Assembly: GCF_001578105.1 (NCBI RefSeq)
Contig: NZ_CP014275.1
Span: forward strand, 3,600,501-3,664,500
Reading direction: 5' to 3'
DNA: 64,000 nt
Source of the DNA: Martelella sp. AD-3
GTDB lineage: Bacteria; Pseudomonadota; Alphaproteobacteria; Rhizobiales; Rhizobiaceae
The notes beneath the pieces were generated by a model. The model did not search any database, was not told the origin of the DNA, and was given only the letters and a program-made list of their open reading frames with translations. The position numbers and the translations under genes were made by a program. Positions 39,101 through 45,649 of the stretch are shown piece after piece. Every line of letters begins with the position of its first letter. Positions within the stretch are counted from its first letter, which is position 1.

Positions 39101-39221
39101 GGCGCAGCGGCAGGCCGATGATGCCCGAGGAATGGGCCACCATGCGTTCAATCGCGAAATGGGTCTTGCCGGTATTGGTCGGACCGAGCATGGCGGTGAC
39201 ACCGCGTCCGCTCAAGATCAT
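36189..39221 (-). CDS. SUV3-like RNA helicase with long disordered tail
   Basis: 1,010 residues from ATG 39221; the frame is open further upstream but only with non-protein-like sequence. Walker A GPTNTGKT (13-20), motif II AIDEVQLAG, motif III GSAT, and GMGLNLDVDHVAFAQ..QIAGRAGRHMRDG (motifs V-VI) match SUV3, the helicase of the mitochondrial degradosome. Middle and C-domains follow to about 815. The last ~200 residues are Ala/Pro/Glu-rich and then Arg/Gly-rich (RGNNERNRQGHQARGQ), a probable RNA- or protein-binding tail. It heads a helicase-S4-fdxA cluster. Confidence 0.88.
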   Translation of the reverse strand: MILSGRGVTAMLGPTNTGKTHFAIERMVAHSSGIIGLPLRLLAREVYTRLVERVGVNRVALITGEEKIAPKTARYSVCTVEAMPRETDVAFVAIDEVQLAGDLERGHIFTDRILHLRGREETLLLGSATMKPILRQLLPGVSIVERPRLSSLFYAGQKKITRLPRRSAIVAFSSDEVYAIAELIRRQRGGAAVVLGALSPRTRNAQVELYQNGDVEYLVATDAIGMGLNLDVDHVAFAQDRKFDGHQYRNLNAGELGQIAGRAGRHMRDGTFGVTSRVPPFDEELVERLETHHFDPVKVLQWRCKTLDFSSLHALKASLDEVPRVQGLTRALPAVDQRALEFLARNPAVAGKADRRDRIETLWEACALPDYRRITPAQHADLIASLYLDLVEHGTVDEDFLAKQVRHADRTDGEIDTLSARIAQIRTWTYVSNRPGWLADPTHWQEKTRKIEDRLSDALHERLTKRFVDRRTSVLMKRLRENAMLEAEVSVNGDVFVEGHHVGELAGFRFKAVTGAEGPDARAIEAAALKALALEFEARAARLHASGNSDLVLDSSGTVRWLGDPVARLVASDNVLRPRVVLLADEQLTGAARDHVAARIERYVAHQIQTVLKPLDDLANADDIEGLARGLAFQLVENFGVLFRRDVAAEVKALDQDARASLRRYGVRFGAYHVFMPALLKPAPAEMITLLWGLANDGLDKPGYGELIPVLAAGRTSVVTDPAFERAFYKLAGFRYLGKRAVRIDILERLADIIRPLTQWKPEAGGAQPEGAFDGRRFVTTPAMMSILGATPDDMEEILKGLGYRADVATPEEVAALEAVQAERDAEKAAKQHAGVAVETVARRAEKPVVAEPAATETPASQAAETPAEDSGAVEKADEPAPEAAEASGAPAETAASEPKEEEEPKPVLLWRPGARGNNERNRQGHQARGQRNEGRGRGQPGRKGGDGEQHERSGRPGGKGGKGGGKGPRRERNENEGNKPREPRRERDKPVDPDSPFAKLAALKAQMKR

Positions 39222-39583
39222 TGCTTCTGAATTCAATGTCCCGGTCCCGATTCCCTGGCCGGGGCCAAATCCTCGCCCCCGTCCATTGCTCAAAACGCCG
39301 CGCGGAAAACCGCCGGCGCGCGCTTTCTCTATAGATGGACCGCCTTGCGCCCGCAAGCAAGGGGGAGATGGATTTTGCCCTGACAACGGCTTTTCTTAAG
39401 ATTTGGAACAGATGCGAACGAATCACAGACGAATCGCTGACTCTGCCGTTTTCCCGGTTTGTTCACGGCTAGATATTGGGATTTTGCCGCGCCAACGCTC
39501 TAGATGTGGAAACGCCATCGTCGCCTTCCCGGTGAACGGAAGGGGCACGTTAACCTTCGTAAACAAAGGATGAACGCGGACGA
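39222..39583. other. Region upstream of the SUV3-like gene
   Basis: Between the helicase start and the end of the LytTR gene, both minus strand. It contains a GANTC-rich repeat (39416-39480) whose promoter-like face points to the right, away from the helicase, and a short CCTTCC (39524-39529) / GGAAGG (39538-39543) hairpin without a T-run. The helicase promoter should lie at 39240-39400, but I cannot pick one with confidence. Confidence 0.4.
39416..39480 (+). repeat. GANTC-rich promoter-like repeat, copy A
   Basis: Starts GAACGAATCACAGACGAATC and contains three GANTC sites (39420-39424, 39431-39435, 39440-39444), then CGTTTTCC, TTTGTTCAC and GCTAGATAT. About 50 of the first 61 bases match copy B at 41031-41095. 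GANTC is the target of the alphaproteobacterial methylase CcrM. Conservation of GTTTTC and TAGATA at 16-base spacing makes it look like a promoter facing right. Confidence 0.6.
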
Positions 39584-40402
39584 TCAGCCCGGGGTGAGGC
39601 CGGCGGCCCTCACATCCGCCTGATAGCTGCGGCTGACCGGCAGCACTTCGCCGGCGCCGGTGACGATCGCAAGACGCCCGTCCCTCCGCTCCACTCTCTC
39701 GACAGCCGCAAGCGCCACCCAATGCGAGCGGTGAATTCTTATCCCGGGCTCTGGCGCGGTCTCCCCGATCGCATCCTTCAGACGGATCAGCACCATGGAC
39801 CGTCCGCGCGTCGTGACCACGTCGACATAGTGATCGGAAACCGAGAGCGAGATCAGTCTTCCTCTCTTTTCCAGCGGCAGGCGCGCGAGCAGCGGCGGCG
39901 GGCGCTCTGCTTCGCCCGATGGCCCGGTCGCAACGGCATCGCCCTTTTTGCCGCGCAGAAGCTCCATGGCGCCGACAGCGGCAGCCGCGATCAGCAGCGC
40001 GTGGTAGGCCGTGGAGAAGAGCGCGACTGGCGAAAGCGCCTCTTTGCCCGAGACGACAATGGTGACCGGCAGCACGGCAGCCGTGCTGGCAAGCCCCGCC
40101 GCAAGCGTGACCAGAAGGATGCGAGGAAACGCATGCAGGCCCCGCCGGCGCAGCAGAAAACTTGTCCAGGCGCCGAAGAAATGCGCGGCGGAAAAGGTCA
40201 GAAGAACCACGGCCGCCCAATAGACCAAGCGCAGGAAGAAGGGGAATTCCCGCTCCGTACCGAAGGGGCCGGACCATGCGGCGACGAGAATGACGATCGC
40301 CAGAAGCCCGTAGGTCCGCCAGTGGGTGAAATCCCTGTGCATTTCGCGAAGCGTGAACTGCAATCCGCTGCGTTTTGCGAAGTTTTTCCGGACTTCGTTC
40401 AT
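39584..40402 (-). CDS. Membrane-anchored LytTR DNA-binding regulator
   Basis: 272 residues from ATG 40402. Four hydrophobic segments fill 30-140 (TYGLLAIVILVAAWSGPFG, LVYWAAVVLLTFSAAHFFGA, FPRILLVTLAAGLASTAAV, VALFSTAYHALLIAAAAVGA). A C-terminal LytTR domain covers about 175-272: LISLSVSDHYVDVVTTRG, IRIHRSHWVAL, VLPVSRSYQADVRAAGL. There is no receiver domain, so it is a one-component membrane regulator of the type that often controls an adjacent membrane gene. It is divergent from the membrane protein at 40484 across 81 bases. Confidence 0.88.
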   Translation of the reverse strand: MNEVRKNFAKRSGLQFTLREMHRDFTHWRTYGLLAIVILVAAWSGPFGTEREFPFFLRLVYWAAVVLLTFSAAHFFGAWTSFLLRRRGLHAFPRILLVTLAAGLASTAAVLPVTIVVSGKEALSPVALFSTAYHALLIAAAAVGAMELLRGKKGDAVATGPSGEAERPPPLLARLPLEKRGRLISLSVSDHYVDVVTTRGRSMVLIRLKDAIGETAPEPGIRIHRSHWVALAAVERVERRDGRLAIVTGAGEVLPVSRSYQADVRAAGLTPG

Positions 40403-40483
40403 CTCCCGCTTTTCACGCACCCTTCACGTTTGTCATAAAGGTTCCAGTTTATCCCGAGCGAAATTCGAAAGGAAGGTCACGTT

Positions 40484-40987
40484 ATGGAAATGCTCGTCTC
40501 GATCATCGCCGGAACGCCGATCTATGTCTGGGTCATCCTCGTCATACTCGTCCTGCGCGGCGCGAAGCGGTTCCAGGACAAGGAAGTGTCGGTCAACCGG
40601 CTCTTCATCCTGCCGCTCCTGTTCCTGATCCTTGCGGCGCACAGGGTGGTCTCTCTCGGATTTGCCGCGCCCGCCCTGCAGGGACTCGGCCTCGGGCTCC
40701 TTCTCGGCGGTCTTGCCGTGTGGCTGCTGCGGCCGCAGAGGAAACTGCACCCGGTCAGCGCCGACAAGGTGCTGATCGAGGGCGAATGGCACACCCTCGC
40801 CATGGTGCTGATGCTGTTTGCCGCGCTCTATGTGCAAAATGCCGGTCTCGCCATCAACCCGGACCTTGCCAAGCATCCCGCCTTCATGATCCCGGTAAAC
40901 CTCTTCGTCGGCCTTGCCACGGGTTTCTCGGTCGCCCGCTCGGCCGTCTACATGGCGAAGGCGCGGCGTGTGACGGCGGAGGCGTGA
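40484..40987 (+). CDS. Small membrane protein, DUF6622-like
   Basis: 167 residues with about five membrane helices. It starts MEMLVSIIAGTPIYVWVILV and has RGAKRFQDKEVSVNRLFILPL, a pattern I associate with the DUF6622 group of uncharacterised inner-membrane proteins. It reads divergently from the LytTR regulator and is followed immediately by a strong terminator, so it is a single-gene unit and the natural target of that regulator. Known functions: none. Confidence 0.75.
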   Translation: MEMLVSIIAGTPIYVWVILVILVLRGAKRFQDKEVSVNRLFILPLLFLILAAHRVVSLGFAAPALQGLGLGLLLGGLAVWLLRPQRKLHPVSADKVLIEGEWHTLAMVLMLFAALYVQNAGLAINPDLAKHPAFMIPVNLFVGLATGFSVARSAVYMAKARRVTAEA

Positions 40988-41010
40988 GCCGGGCACTCCC
41001 CGGCTTTTTT
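40988..41010 (+). terminator. Rho-independent terminator
   Basis: GCCGGG (40988-40993) and CCCGGC (40999-41004) form a tight hairpin followed by TTTTTT (41005-41010), starting at the base after the DUF6622-like stop codon. Confidence 0.85.
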
Positions 41011-41030
41011 CCGCGCCGGGACCAAAGCCG

Positions 41031-41095
41031 GAACGAATCAGCGACGAATCGCTGACAGCCTCGTTTTCCTGTTTTGTTCACCGCTATATATCGTG
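41031..41095 (+). repeat. GANTC-rich promoter-like repeat, copy B
   Basis: Starts GAACGAATCAGCGACGAATC with two GANTC sites (41035-41039, 41046-41050) and a palindrome TCAGCGA / TCGCTGA around CGAA. It then has GTTTTC, 16 bases, TATATA. It matches copy A at about 50 of 61 positions. It lies 150-220 bases before the DUF3309 gene, which it probably drives. Confidence 0.6.
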
Positions 41096-41248
41096 GATTT
41101 ACAAAGTCTTAACCATATTTTTCAAGGCTTTGCGGCTGGCTTTCCGAGGCGGTCGCGATCCTTTCCAAAAGCCCTGTTCTCGGCGCGCGGGAACAAATCT
41201 CGTCGCGCCGGCGTTCTTTGTCCAACTGATTTCCCGGAGAGAGAGACC

Positions 41249-41404
41249 ATGCTCGGCACAATCCTGCTCATCATCATTATCCTGCTTCTGATCGGCGCCC
41301 TGCCGCGCTGGGGCTATTCGCGGACCTGGGGCTACGGACCGTCTGGCGGTCTGGGTCTTGTCCTGCTAATCGTCATCATCCTGCTCATCGCAGGCTATGT
41401 GTAA
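41249..41404 (+). CDS. DUF3309-family tiny membrane protein
   Basis: 51 residues from ATG 41249 behind GGAGAGAGAG. Two hydrophobic segments (MLGTILLIIIILLLIGALP and GLGLVLLIVIILLIAGYV) flank a WGYSRTWGYGPSGG turn, the exact layout of DUF3309 proteins, which are common in alphaproteobacteria and often linked to envelope or general stress. Function unknown. Followed 16 bases later by a small lipoprotein gene. Confidence 0.88.
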   Translation: MLGTILLIIIILLLIGALPRWGYSRTWGYGPSGGLGLVLLIVIILLIAGYV

Positions 41405-41420
41405 CCTGGAGACCAAGATC

Positions 41421-41609
41421 ATGAAGAAAGCAGTTCTCGCCATTGCATTCATTCTTCCGCTCGCCGCCTGCACCACGCAGGAACGCAATGCCACGATCGG
41501 CGCCGGCGTTGGTACCGCCGCGGGCGCAGCGATTACCGGAGACGCAACCGGCGCGATTGCCGGCGGCCTGATCGGCGGCGGCATCGGCGCGGCGACAGCC
41601 AACCGGTAA
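41421..41609 (+). CDS. Small glycine-zipper lipoprotein
   Basis: 62 residues from ATG 41421 with GGAG 12 bases upstream. The lipobox LAAC puts Cys17 at the mature N-terminus. The rest is a glycine-zipper: NATIGAGVGTAAGAAITG then GAIAGGLIGGGIGAATANR. Such proteins associate with the outer membrane (osmotically induced OsmB-like group). It is probably co-transcribed with the DUF3309 gene and ends before a strong terminator. Confidence 0.85.
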   Translation: MKKAVLAIAFILPLAACTTQERNATIGAGVGTAAGAAITGDATGAIAGGLIGGGIGAATANR

Positions 41610-41687
41610 CGCCGACTGTCATCGCAAGCGGCGCGCGCCGAAAGGCTGTCGCGTCAGGACCGGCTCGCAGCACCGCTCGCCGGTCAG

Positions 41688-41717
41688 GGCGCCGCCGTCT
41701 CGGGCGGCGCCTTTTTT
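41688..41717 (+). terminator. Rho-independent terminator
   Basis: GGCGCCGCC (41688-41696) and GGCGGCGCC (41703-41711) form a nine-pair stem with a six-base loop, followed by TTTTTT. It ends the DUF3309-lipoprotein unit. Confidence 0.88.
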
Positions 41718-41918
41718 GTGCCCGGCTTGAGCCGGCCGCCGGTTTGCAGGTGCGATAACAGAAGCGGGGCGTGCGCATATAAAAAAGCCGCCGGAAGCGA
41801 CTATCACGCAAAAGTGTGCGCCGGATCGGCCAGTGTCACGGGGCTCGCGATAGGACAATTCGGACGCGATCGGACGCTCGCGACCCGGTTTCGTGCCGCT
41901 GCGCTGCGATAAAACGAT

Positions 41919-41945
41919 TGTAACACGGCGTTTTTTGAGGTTACA
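41919..41945. promoter_or_regulatory. Inverted repeat upstream of phaR
   Basis: TGTAAC and GTTACA are perfect inverted arms with a 15-base spacer, 45 bases before the phaR ATG. PhaR proteins commonly regulate themselves, so this is a candidate operator; no experimental consensus is claimed. Confidence 0.35.
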
Positions 41946-41990
41946 TCCCGGACGGGAAGAGGAAACAAAAACGCGGGGAGGAGACACGAC

Positions 41991-42545
41991 ATGCCCGTAA
42001 AAGACGGACCGACGGCCATCAAGAAATATGCCAATCGCCGGCTCTACAATACCGGCACCAGCAGCTACGTGACGCTCGAGGATTTGGCGGACATGGTGAA
42101 ACAGGGAGAAGAGTTCACCGTTCAGGACGCCAAGTCGGGCGAAGACATCACCCACACCGTGCTGACCCAGATCATCTTCGAACAGGAGGCGAAATCCGGC
42201 CAGGGCATTCTGCCGGTCTCGTTCCTGCGCGAAATCATCGGCTATTACGGGGACCAGATGCAGGCCATGCTGCCGGGCTTCCTCGACAATGCGATGAAGG
42301 CGTTCTCCGAACAGCAGGCCCACATGCGCGAGCAGATGGACAGGGCGCTTTATGAAAACCCGCTCAAGCGCGAATACTACCGCCGGGAGGAGACGGCACG
42401 ACGCGCGCCGCTGGGCGCCAGCAGCTACCGCGCCGGAGATGACGAGGCCGGCGAATCCGCTCCGGCCGTGCACCCGGTTGCCGGCGACCTGGACGACCTG
42501 CGCCGGCAGCTGCGCGTCCTGCAGGACCGGATCGACAACCTTTAG
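41991..42545 (+). CDS. phaR: Polyhydroxyalkanoate synthesis repressor PhaR
   Basis: 184 residues. The N-terminal PHB/PHA accumulation-regulator DNA-binding domain (IKKYANRRLYNTGTSSYVTL at 10-29, then LADMVKQGEEFTVQDAKSGEDIT) is highly conserved. The following PHB_acc segment has LTQIIFEQE and FLREIIGYYGDQMQAMLPGFL. The C-terminus is a coiled coil (LDDLRRQLRVLQDRIDNL). It represses phasin and its own gene and is released by binding PHB granules. No pha synthesis gene is nearby in this window. Confidence 0.92.
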   Translation: MPVKDGPTAIKKYANRRLYNTGTSSYVTLEDLADMVKQGEEFTVQDAKSGEDITHTVLTQIIFEQEAKSGQGILPVSFLREIIGYYGDQMQAMLPGFLDNAMKAFSEQQAHMREQMDRALYENPLKREYYRREETARRAPLGASSYRAGDDEAGESAPAVHPVAGDLDDLRRQLRVLQDRIDNL

Positions 42546-42570
42546 GTTTCCGGGCGAGAACCGTTGCAAC

Positions 42571-42600
42571 GAACCGCCCAGGACGACATCCGGGCGGTTT
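42571..42600. terminator. Hairpin between convergent phaR and GH1 genes
   Basis: GAACCGCCC (42571-42579) and GGGCGGTTT (42592-42600) form an eight-pair stem, AT-ended on both sides, between the two convergent stops. The T-runs are short, so it is a moderate bidirectional terminator. Confidence 0.6.
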
Positions 42601-42632
42601 GTGCCTGCGGCAACCAGCTGCGGGCTGAGGCC

Positions 42633-44003
42633 TCAGCGCTCCTCGCCCCTTTCAAGAAATTCCTCCGCAAGCGCCTTGTACCACTTGCCGGAATTCTTCA
42701 GCGTGCGCTCCTGGGTCTCGTAGTCGACAAAGATGAGGCCAAAGCGCATCGCATAGCCCTCCGCCCATTCGAAATTGTCCATGAGGCTCCAGGCATAATA
42801 ACCCTTCAGCGGTATGCCGGCCTCCACGAGGTCTGCGGCAATCGCGATATGGTCGGACAGGTATTCCGTGCGCGGGGCGTCATCGACCACGCCGTCAACG
42901 GGCGCCATGTTGTAGCACGCGCCGTTTTCGGTAATGTACATGTCCGGCAGGTCGTAGCGCTGGTAGACCTGCTCGGTCAGCATCTTCATGGCCGGCGCGT
43001 GGGTTTCCCAGCCGATATCGGTGATGACATTATAGACCGGCGCGCCGACGCTGATCGCCGGAAACTCGGCGCCCGAGGCGCTGTCATCGGCCACGCGCGC
43101 CGGCATGTAGTAGTTCAGACCCCACCAGTCGAGTTTGCCGCTGATCAGATCGAGATCGCCGTCCTCGATTGCCGGCATCCGCTCACCCAGCGCCGACATG
43201 AAGCCGTCCGGATAGGCGCCCTTGAACAGGGGATCGAGGAAGACTCCGTTGTTGAACTGAAAGCTGCGTTCGGCCGCAGATCGGTCGGCATCCGTGTCGT
43301 TCACCGGGTAGATCGCCTGCAGATTGAGCACGATGCCCGCCTTGACCTCGGGGGCTTCCTGACGGATCGCCTCAAGGCCGAGCCCGTGGGCGAGGTTGAC
43401 CGTGTGGAGCGCCGCAAGGGCTGCATCCATGGATCTCTCGCCCGGCGCGTGGATGCCGTGGAGATGGCTGAGCCAGACGACGCACCAGGGCTCGTTGAAG
43501 GTGGAAACGAGGTCCAGCCGGTCGCCGAACCGCTTCATCACGGTCTGCACATAGCGCTGATAGGCATAGGCCGTGGAGCGCGCCGTCCAGCCGCCCTCGC
43601 CCGCAAGCGTCAGCGGCAGGTCCCAGTGGTAGAGCGTCGCATTGGTCTTCAGACCGCGCGCTTTGCAGCCATCAATCAGCCGGTCGTAGAAATCAAGCCC
43701 CACCTCGTTCACCGGTCCGCGACCGTCCGGAATGATGCGCGGCCAGGCGATCGAGAAACGGTAGGTCTCGACGCCGAGATCCTTCATCATGTCGAGATCG
43801 CTCTCAAGACGGTGGTAGTGGTCGCAGGCGACATCACCGGTATCGCGGTTGTGCACGCGCCCGGGCATGTGGGAAAAGGCGTCCCAGATGGAGGGTTTGC
43901 GCCCGTCCTCGCGCGCCGCGCCTTCGATCTGGTAGGAAGCGGTGGCAACGCCGAAAATGAAATCGTCCGGAAAGCGACGGGCGAGCTGTTTCGGGTCGAT
44001 CAT
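42633..44003 (-). CDS. Glycoside hydrolase family 1 beta-glucosidase
   Basis: 456 residues from ATG 44003, the usual GH1 length. FIFGVATASYQIEGA (16-30) is the GH1 N-terminal signature; Glu171 in TFNEPW is the acid/base and Glu359 in ITENG the nucleophile; the end has WSLMDNFEWAEGY (aglycone and sugar binding). No signal peptide, so it splits imported beta-glucosides in the cytoplasm. A terminator (44249-44276) separates it from the upstream transporter operon, so it likely has its own promoter in the 290-base gap, but shares function with it. Confidence 0.92.
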   Translation of the reverse strand: MIDPKQLARRFPDDFIFGVATASYQIEGAAREDGRKPSIWDAFSHMPGRVHNRDTGDVACDHYHRLESDLDMMKDLGVETYRFSIAWPRIIPDGRGPVNEVGLDFYDRLIDGCKARGLKTNATLYHWDLPLTLAGEGGWTARSTAYAYQRYVQTVMKRFGDRLDLVSTFNEPWCVVWLSHLHGIHAPGERSMDAALAALHTVNLAHGLGLEAIRQEAPEVKAGIVLNLQAIYPVNDTDADRSAAERSFQFNNGVFLDPLFKGAYPDGFMSALGERMPAIEDGDLDLISGKLDWWGLNYYMPARVADDSASGAEFPAISVGAPVYNVITDIGWETHAPAMKMLTEQVYQRYDLPDMYITENGACYNMAPVDGVVDDAPRTEYLSDHIAIAADLVEAGIPLKGYYAWSLMDNFEWAEGYAMRFGLIFVDYETQERTLKNSGKWYKALAEEFLERGEER

Positions 44004-44248
44004 GGTCGGTGATCCTTCAAGTGTCGGCCCGGCGAACAGCCTTGTCGGCCGCCGGACCGCATCATTGTGGTTTCGGCTGCGCGTCGGCGGATCTCGGCCT
44101 TGTCCGGACGGCGCGGCGGTTTTCGAAAGGTGATCTAGAGGAGATGAGCGGGTTTGTACATCAACGAAAAGGCGAATCTGAAACGTTGCAGAAGTTCGAT
44201 GTCCGGCGTTGCCGATTTGCGCCACCGCCTGACTGCGGTCAAGAAAAT

Positions 44249-44276
44249 GCCCGCCCGGATGATCCTCCGGGCGGGC
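44249..44276 (-). terminator. Rho-independent terminator after the Gfo/Idh gene
   Basis: GCCCGCCCGGA (44249-44259) and TCCGGGCGGGC (44266-44276) form an 11-pair perfect stem with a six-base loop. On the minus strand it is followed by ATTTTCTT. It lies 20 bases downstream of the Gfo/Idh stop. Confidence 0.82.
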
Positions 44277-44296
44277 CACGGGACGATCCGAACGGA

Positions 44297-45481
44297 TCAG
44301 ACGTCGAGTTTGACCCATTTTCCGTCAGCCTTCGATGAGGCAACGCAGGCCTCGATGAAGGCAAGGCCGATGACGCCGTCCTCGATCGTCGGATAGATCA
44401 CGTCATCCGCCGTCTTGCCGTCACGGAACGCCTTTATCGCCCGGGCGGCCTCGGTATAGATAGTGGCAAAGCCCTCCAGATAGCCTTCCGGATGGCCGGC
44501 GGGGATGCGCGACACGCGGGTGGAGGCGTCAAGCGCGCCCGCGCCGTTGCGCGACAATAGGCGCTTCGGCTCGCCGAAGGGCGTGAACCAGAGATAGTTC
44601 GGGTTTTCCTGCGCCCACTGGATGCCGCCCTTGGTGCCGCAGATCTTGATCTGCAGGCCGTTCTCGAAGCCGGGCGCCACCTGGCTTGCCCACAGCATGC
44701 CCTTCGGCTTCACCCCGTTCCTTTCCTTGAAACGCAGCATGATATGGGCGTTGTCGTCAAGCTGGCGACCCTCGACGAAGCTGTCGAGATCGGCGGCAAG
44801 GCTCTCCAGTTCCGCGCCGGAGACAAACAGAGCCAGATTGAGCGCATGTGTGCCGATATCGCCGATCGCGCCGCCCGCGCCCGAACGCTTCGGGTCCGTG
44901 CGCCACTCGGCCTGTTTGGAGCCGGCGCGTTCCGCCGGCTCGGTCAGCCAGTCCTGCGGGTATTCGGCGTGGATCAGGCGGATATCGCCGAGATCGCCGT
45001 TTGCGATCATGGCGCGGGCCTGCCGGATCATCGGATAGCCGGTATAGTTATGCGTGAGGATGAACAGCGCGTCGGCCTTGTCGGCGATCGCCTTCAGCGC
45101 CTTGGCTTCCTCAAGGCTCGACGTCACCGGCTTGTCGCAGATGACGTGAATGCCCTTTTCGAGAAAGGCCTTGGCTGGGCCGAAATGCATGTGGTTGGGC
45201 GTGACGATCGCCACGGCCTCGATGCCGTCCTCGCGCGCGGCCTCCTTCTCGGCCATCTCCTCGTAGGAACCGTAGGTGCGCTCGGGATCGAGGCCGAGTT
45301 CCCTGCCCGAGGCGAGCGCCTTTTCCGGCGTCGACGACAGGGCGCCGGCGACGAATGTGTAGTGATCGTCGAGGCGCGATACCATGCGGTGCACGCCGCC
45401 GATGAAAGCGCCGGACCCGCCGCCGACCATGCCGAGCCGGATGCGACCGGAATAGATTTCGTCTTTGCCTTCGATTGCCAT
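44297..45481 (-). CDS. Gfo/Idh/MocA family oxidoreductase
   Basis: 394 residues. The NAD(P)-binding Rossmann part starts GMVGGGSGAFIGGVHR (17-32), and CDKPVTSSLEEAK corresponds to the EKP catalytic motif. The C-terminal sheet domain includes GGAIGDIGTHALNLA with the conserved Asp/His pair. Such enzymes oxidise or epimerise sugars and inositols, often at C3. It follows a TIM-barrel isomerase-like gene in the same operon, separated by a palindromic repeat. The substrate is probably a glucoside or derivative delivered by the CUT2 importer upstream. Confidence 0.9.
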   Translation of the reverse strand: MAIEGKDEIYSGRIRLGMVGGGSGAFIGGVHRMVSRLDDHYTFVAGALSSTPEKALASGRELGLDPERTYGSYEEMAEKEAAREDGIEAVAIVTPNHMHFGPAKAFLEKGIHVICDKPVTSSLEEAKALKAIADKADALFILTHNYTGYPMIRQARAMIANGDLGDIRLIHAEYPQDWLTEPAERAGSKQAEWRTDPKRSGAGGAIGDIGTHALNLALFVSGAELESLAADLDSFVEGRQLDDNAHIMLRFKERNGVKPKGMLWASQVAPGFENGLQIKICGTKGGIQWAQENPNYLWFTPFGEPKRLLSRNGAGALDASTRVSRIPAGHPEGYLEGFATIYTEAARAIKAFRDGKTADDVIYPTIEDGVIGLAFIEACVASSKADGKWVKLDV

Positions 45482-45509
45482 TGGAATATCTCCTGAATTG
45501 TCTCTATCC

Positions 45510-45643
45510 GGGGGTGCACCCCCTCATCCGGCTGCCGCCACCTTCTCCCCGGCGGGGAGAAGGAACCGTGTGGTTATTTCTCTGCCCCTCAAGACGACCA
45601 GCAAGCCCCCTCGCCCCTAAGGGGAGAGAGTTGGGGTGAGGGG
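45510..45643. repeat. Palindromic intergenic repeat cluster
   Basis: Three palindromes in 134 bases: GGGGGTGCACCCCC (45510-45523); CCTTCTCCCC / GGGGAGAAGG (45541-45550 / 45554-45563), preceded by CTCATCCGGCTGCCG; and CCCCTCGCCCC / GGGGTGAGGGG (45607-45617 / 45633-45643, one mismatch) enclosing CCCCTAAGGGG. The 'CTCATCCGGCTGCCG...CCTTCTCCCC' wording is a common scattered repeat in Rhizobiales. It sits inside the sugar operon, between the isomerase and oxidoreductase genes. Confidence 0.75.
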
Positions 45644-45649
45644 TGAACT

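Larger units (their letters stand above)
41610..41990. other. Intergenic region upstream of phaR
   Basis: It contains the terminator at 41688-41717 and, nearer phaR, an inverted repeat TGTAAC (41919-41924) / GTTACA (41940-41945) in an AT-richer patch that may be the phaR promoter/operator. A GAGGAG-type ribosome binding site precedes phaR. Nothing else protein-coding is visible. Confidence 0.45.

Noticed and set aside
36054..39230. Open frame of over 1,000 codons on the plus strand opposite the SUV3-like helicase
   Set aside because: It is antisense to a gene with complete helicase motifs, and its translation has no recognisable domain.
39416..39480. LexA box (GAAC-N7-GAAC or GTTC-N7-GTTC) in the repeated element
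   Set aside because: Only one half-site matches (GAAC), while the other reads AGAC or CGAC in the two copies; the GANTC clusters explain the conserved bases better.
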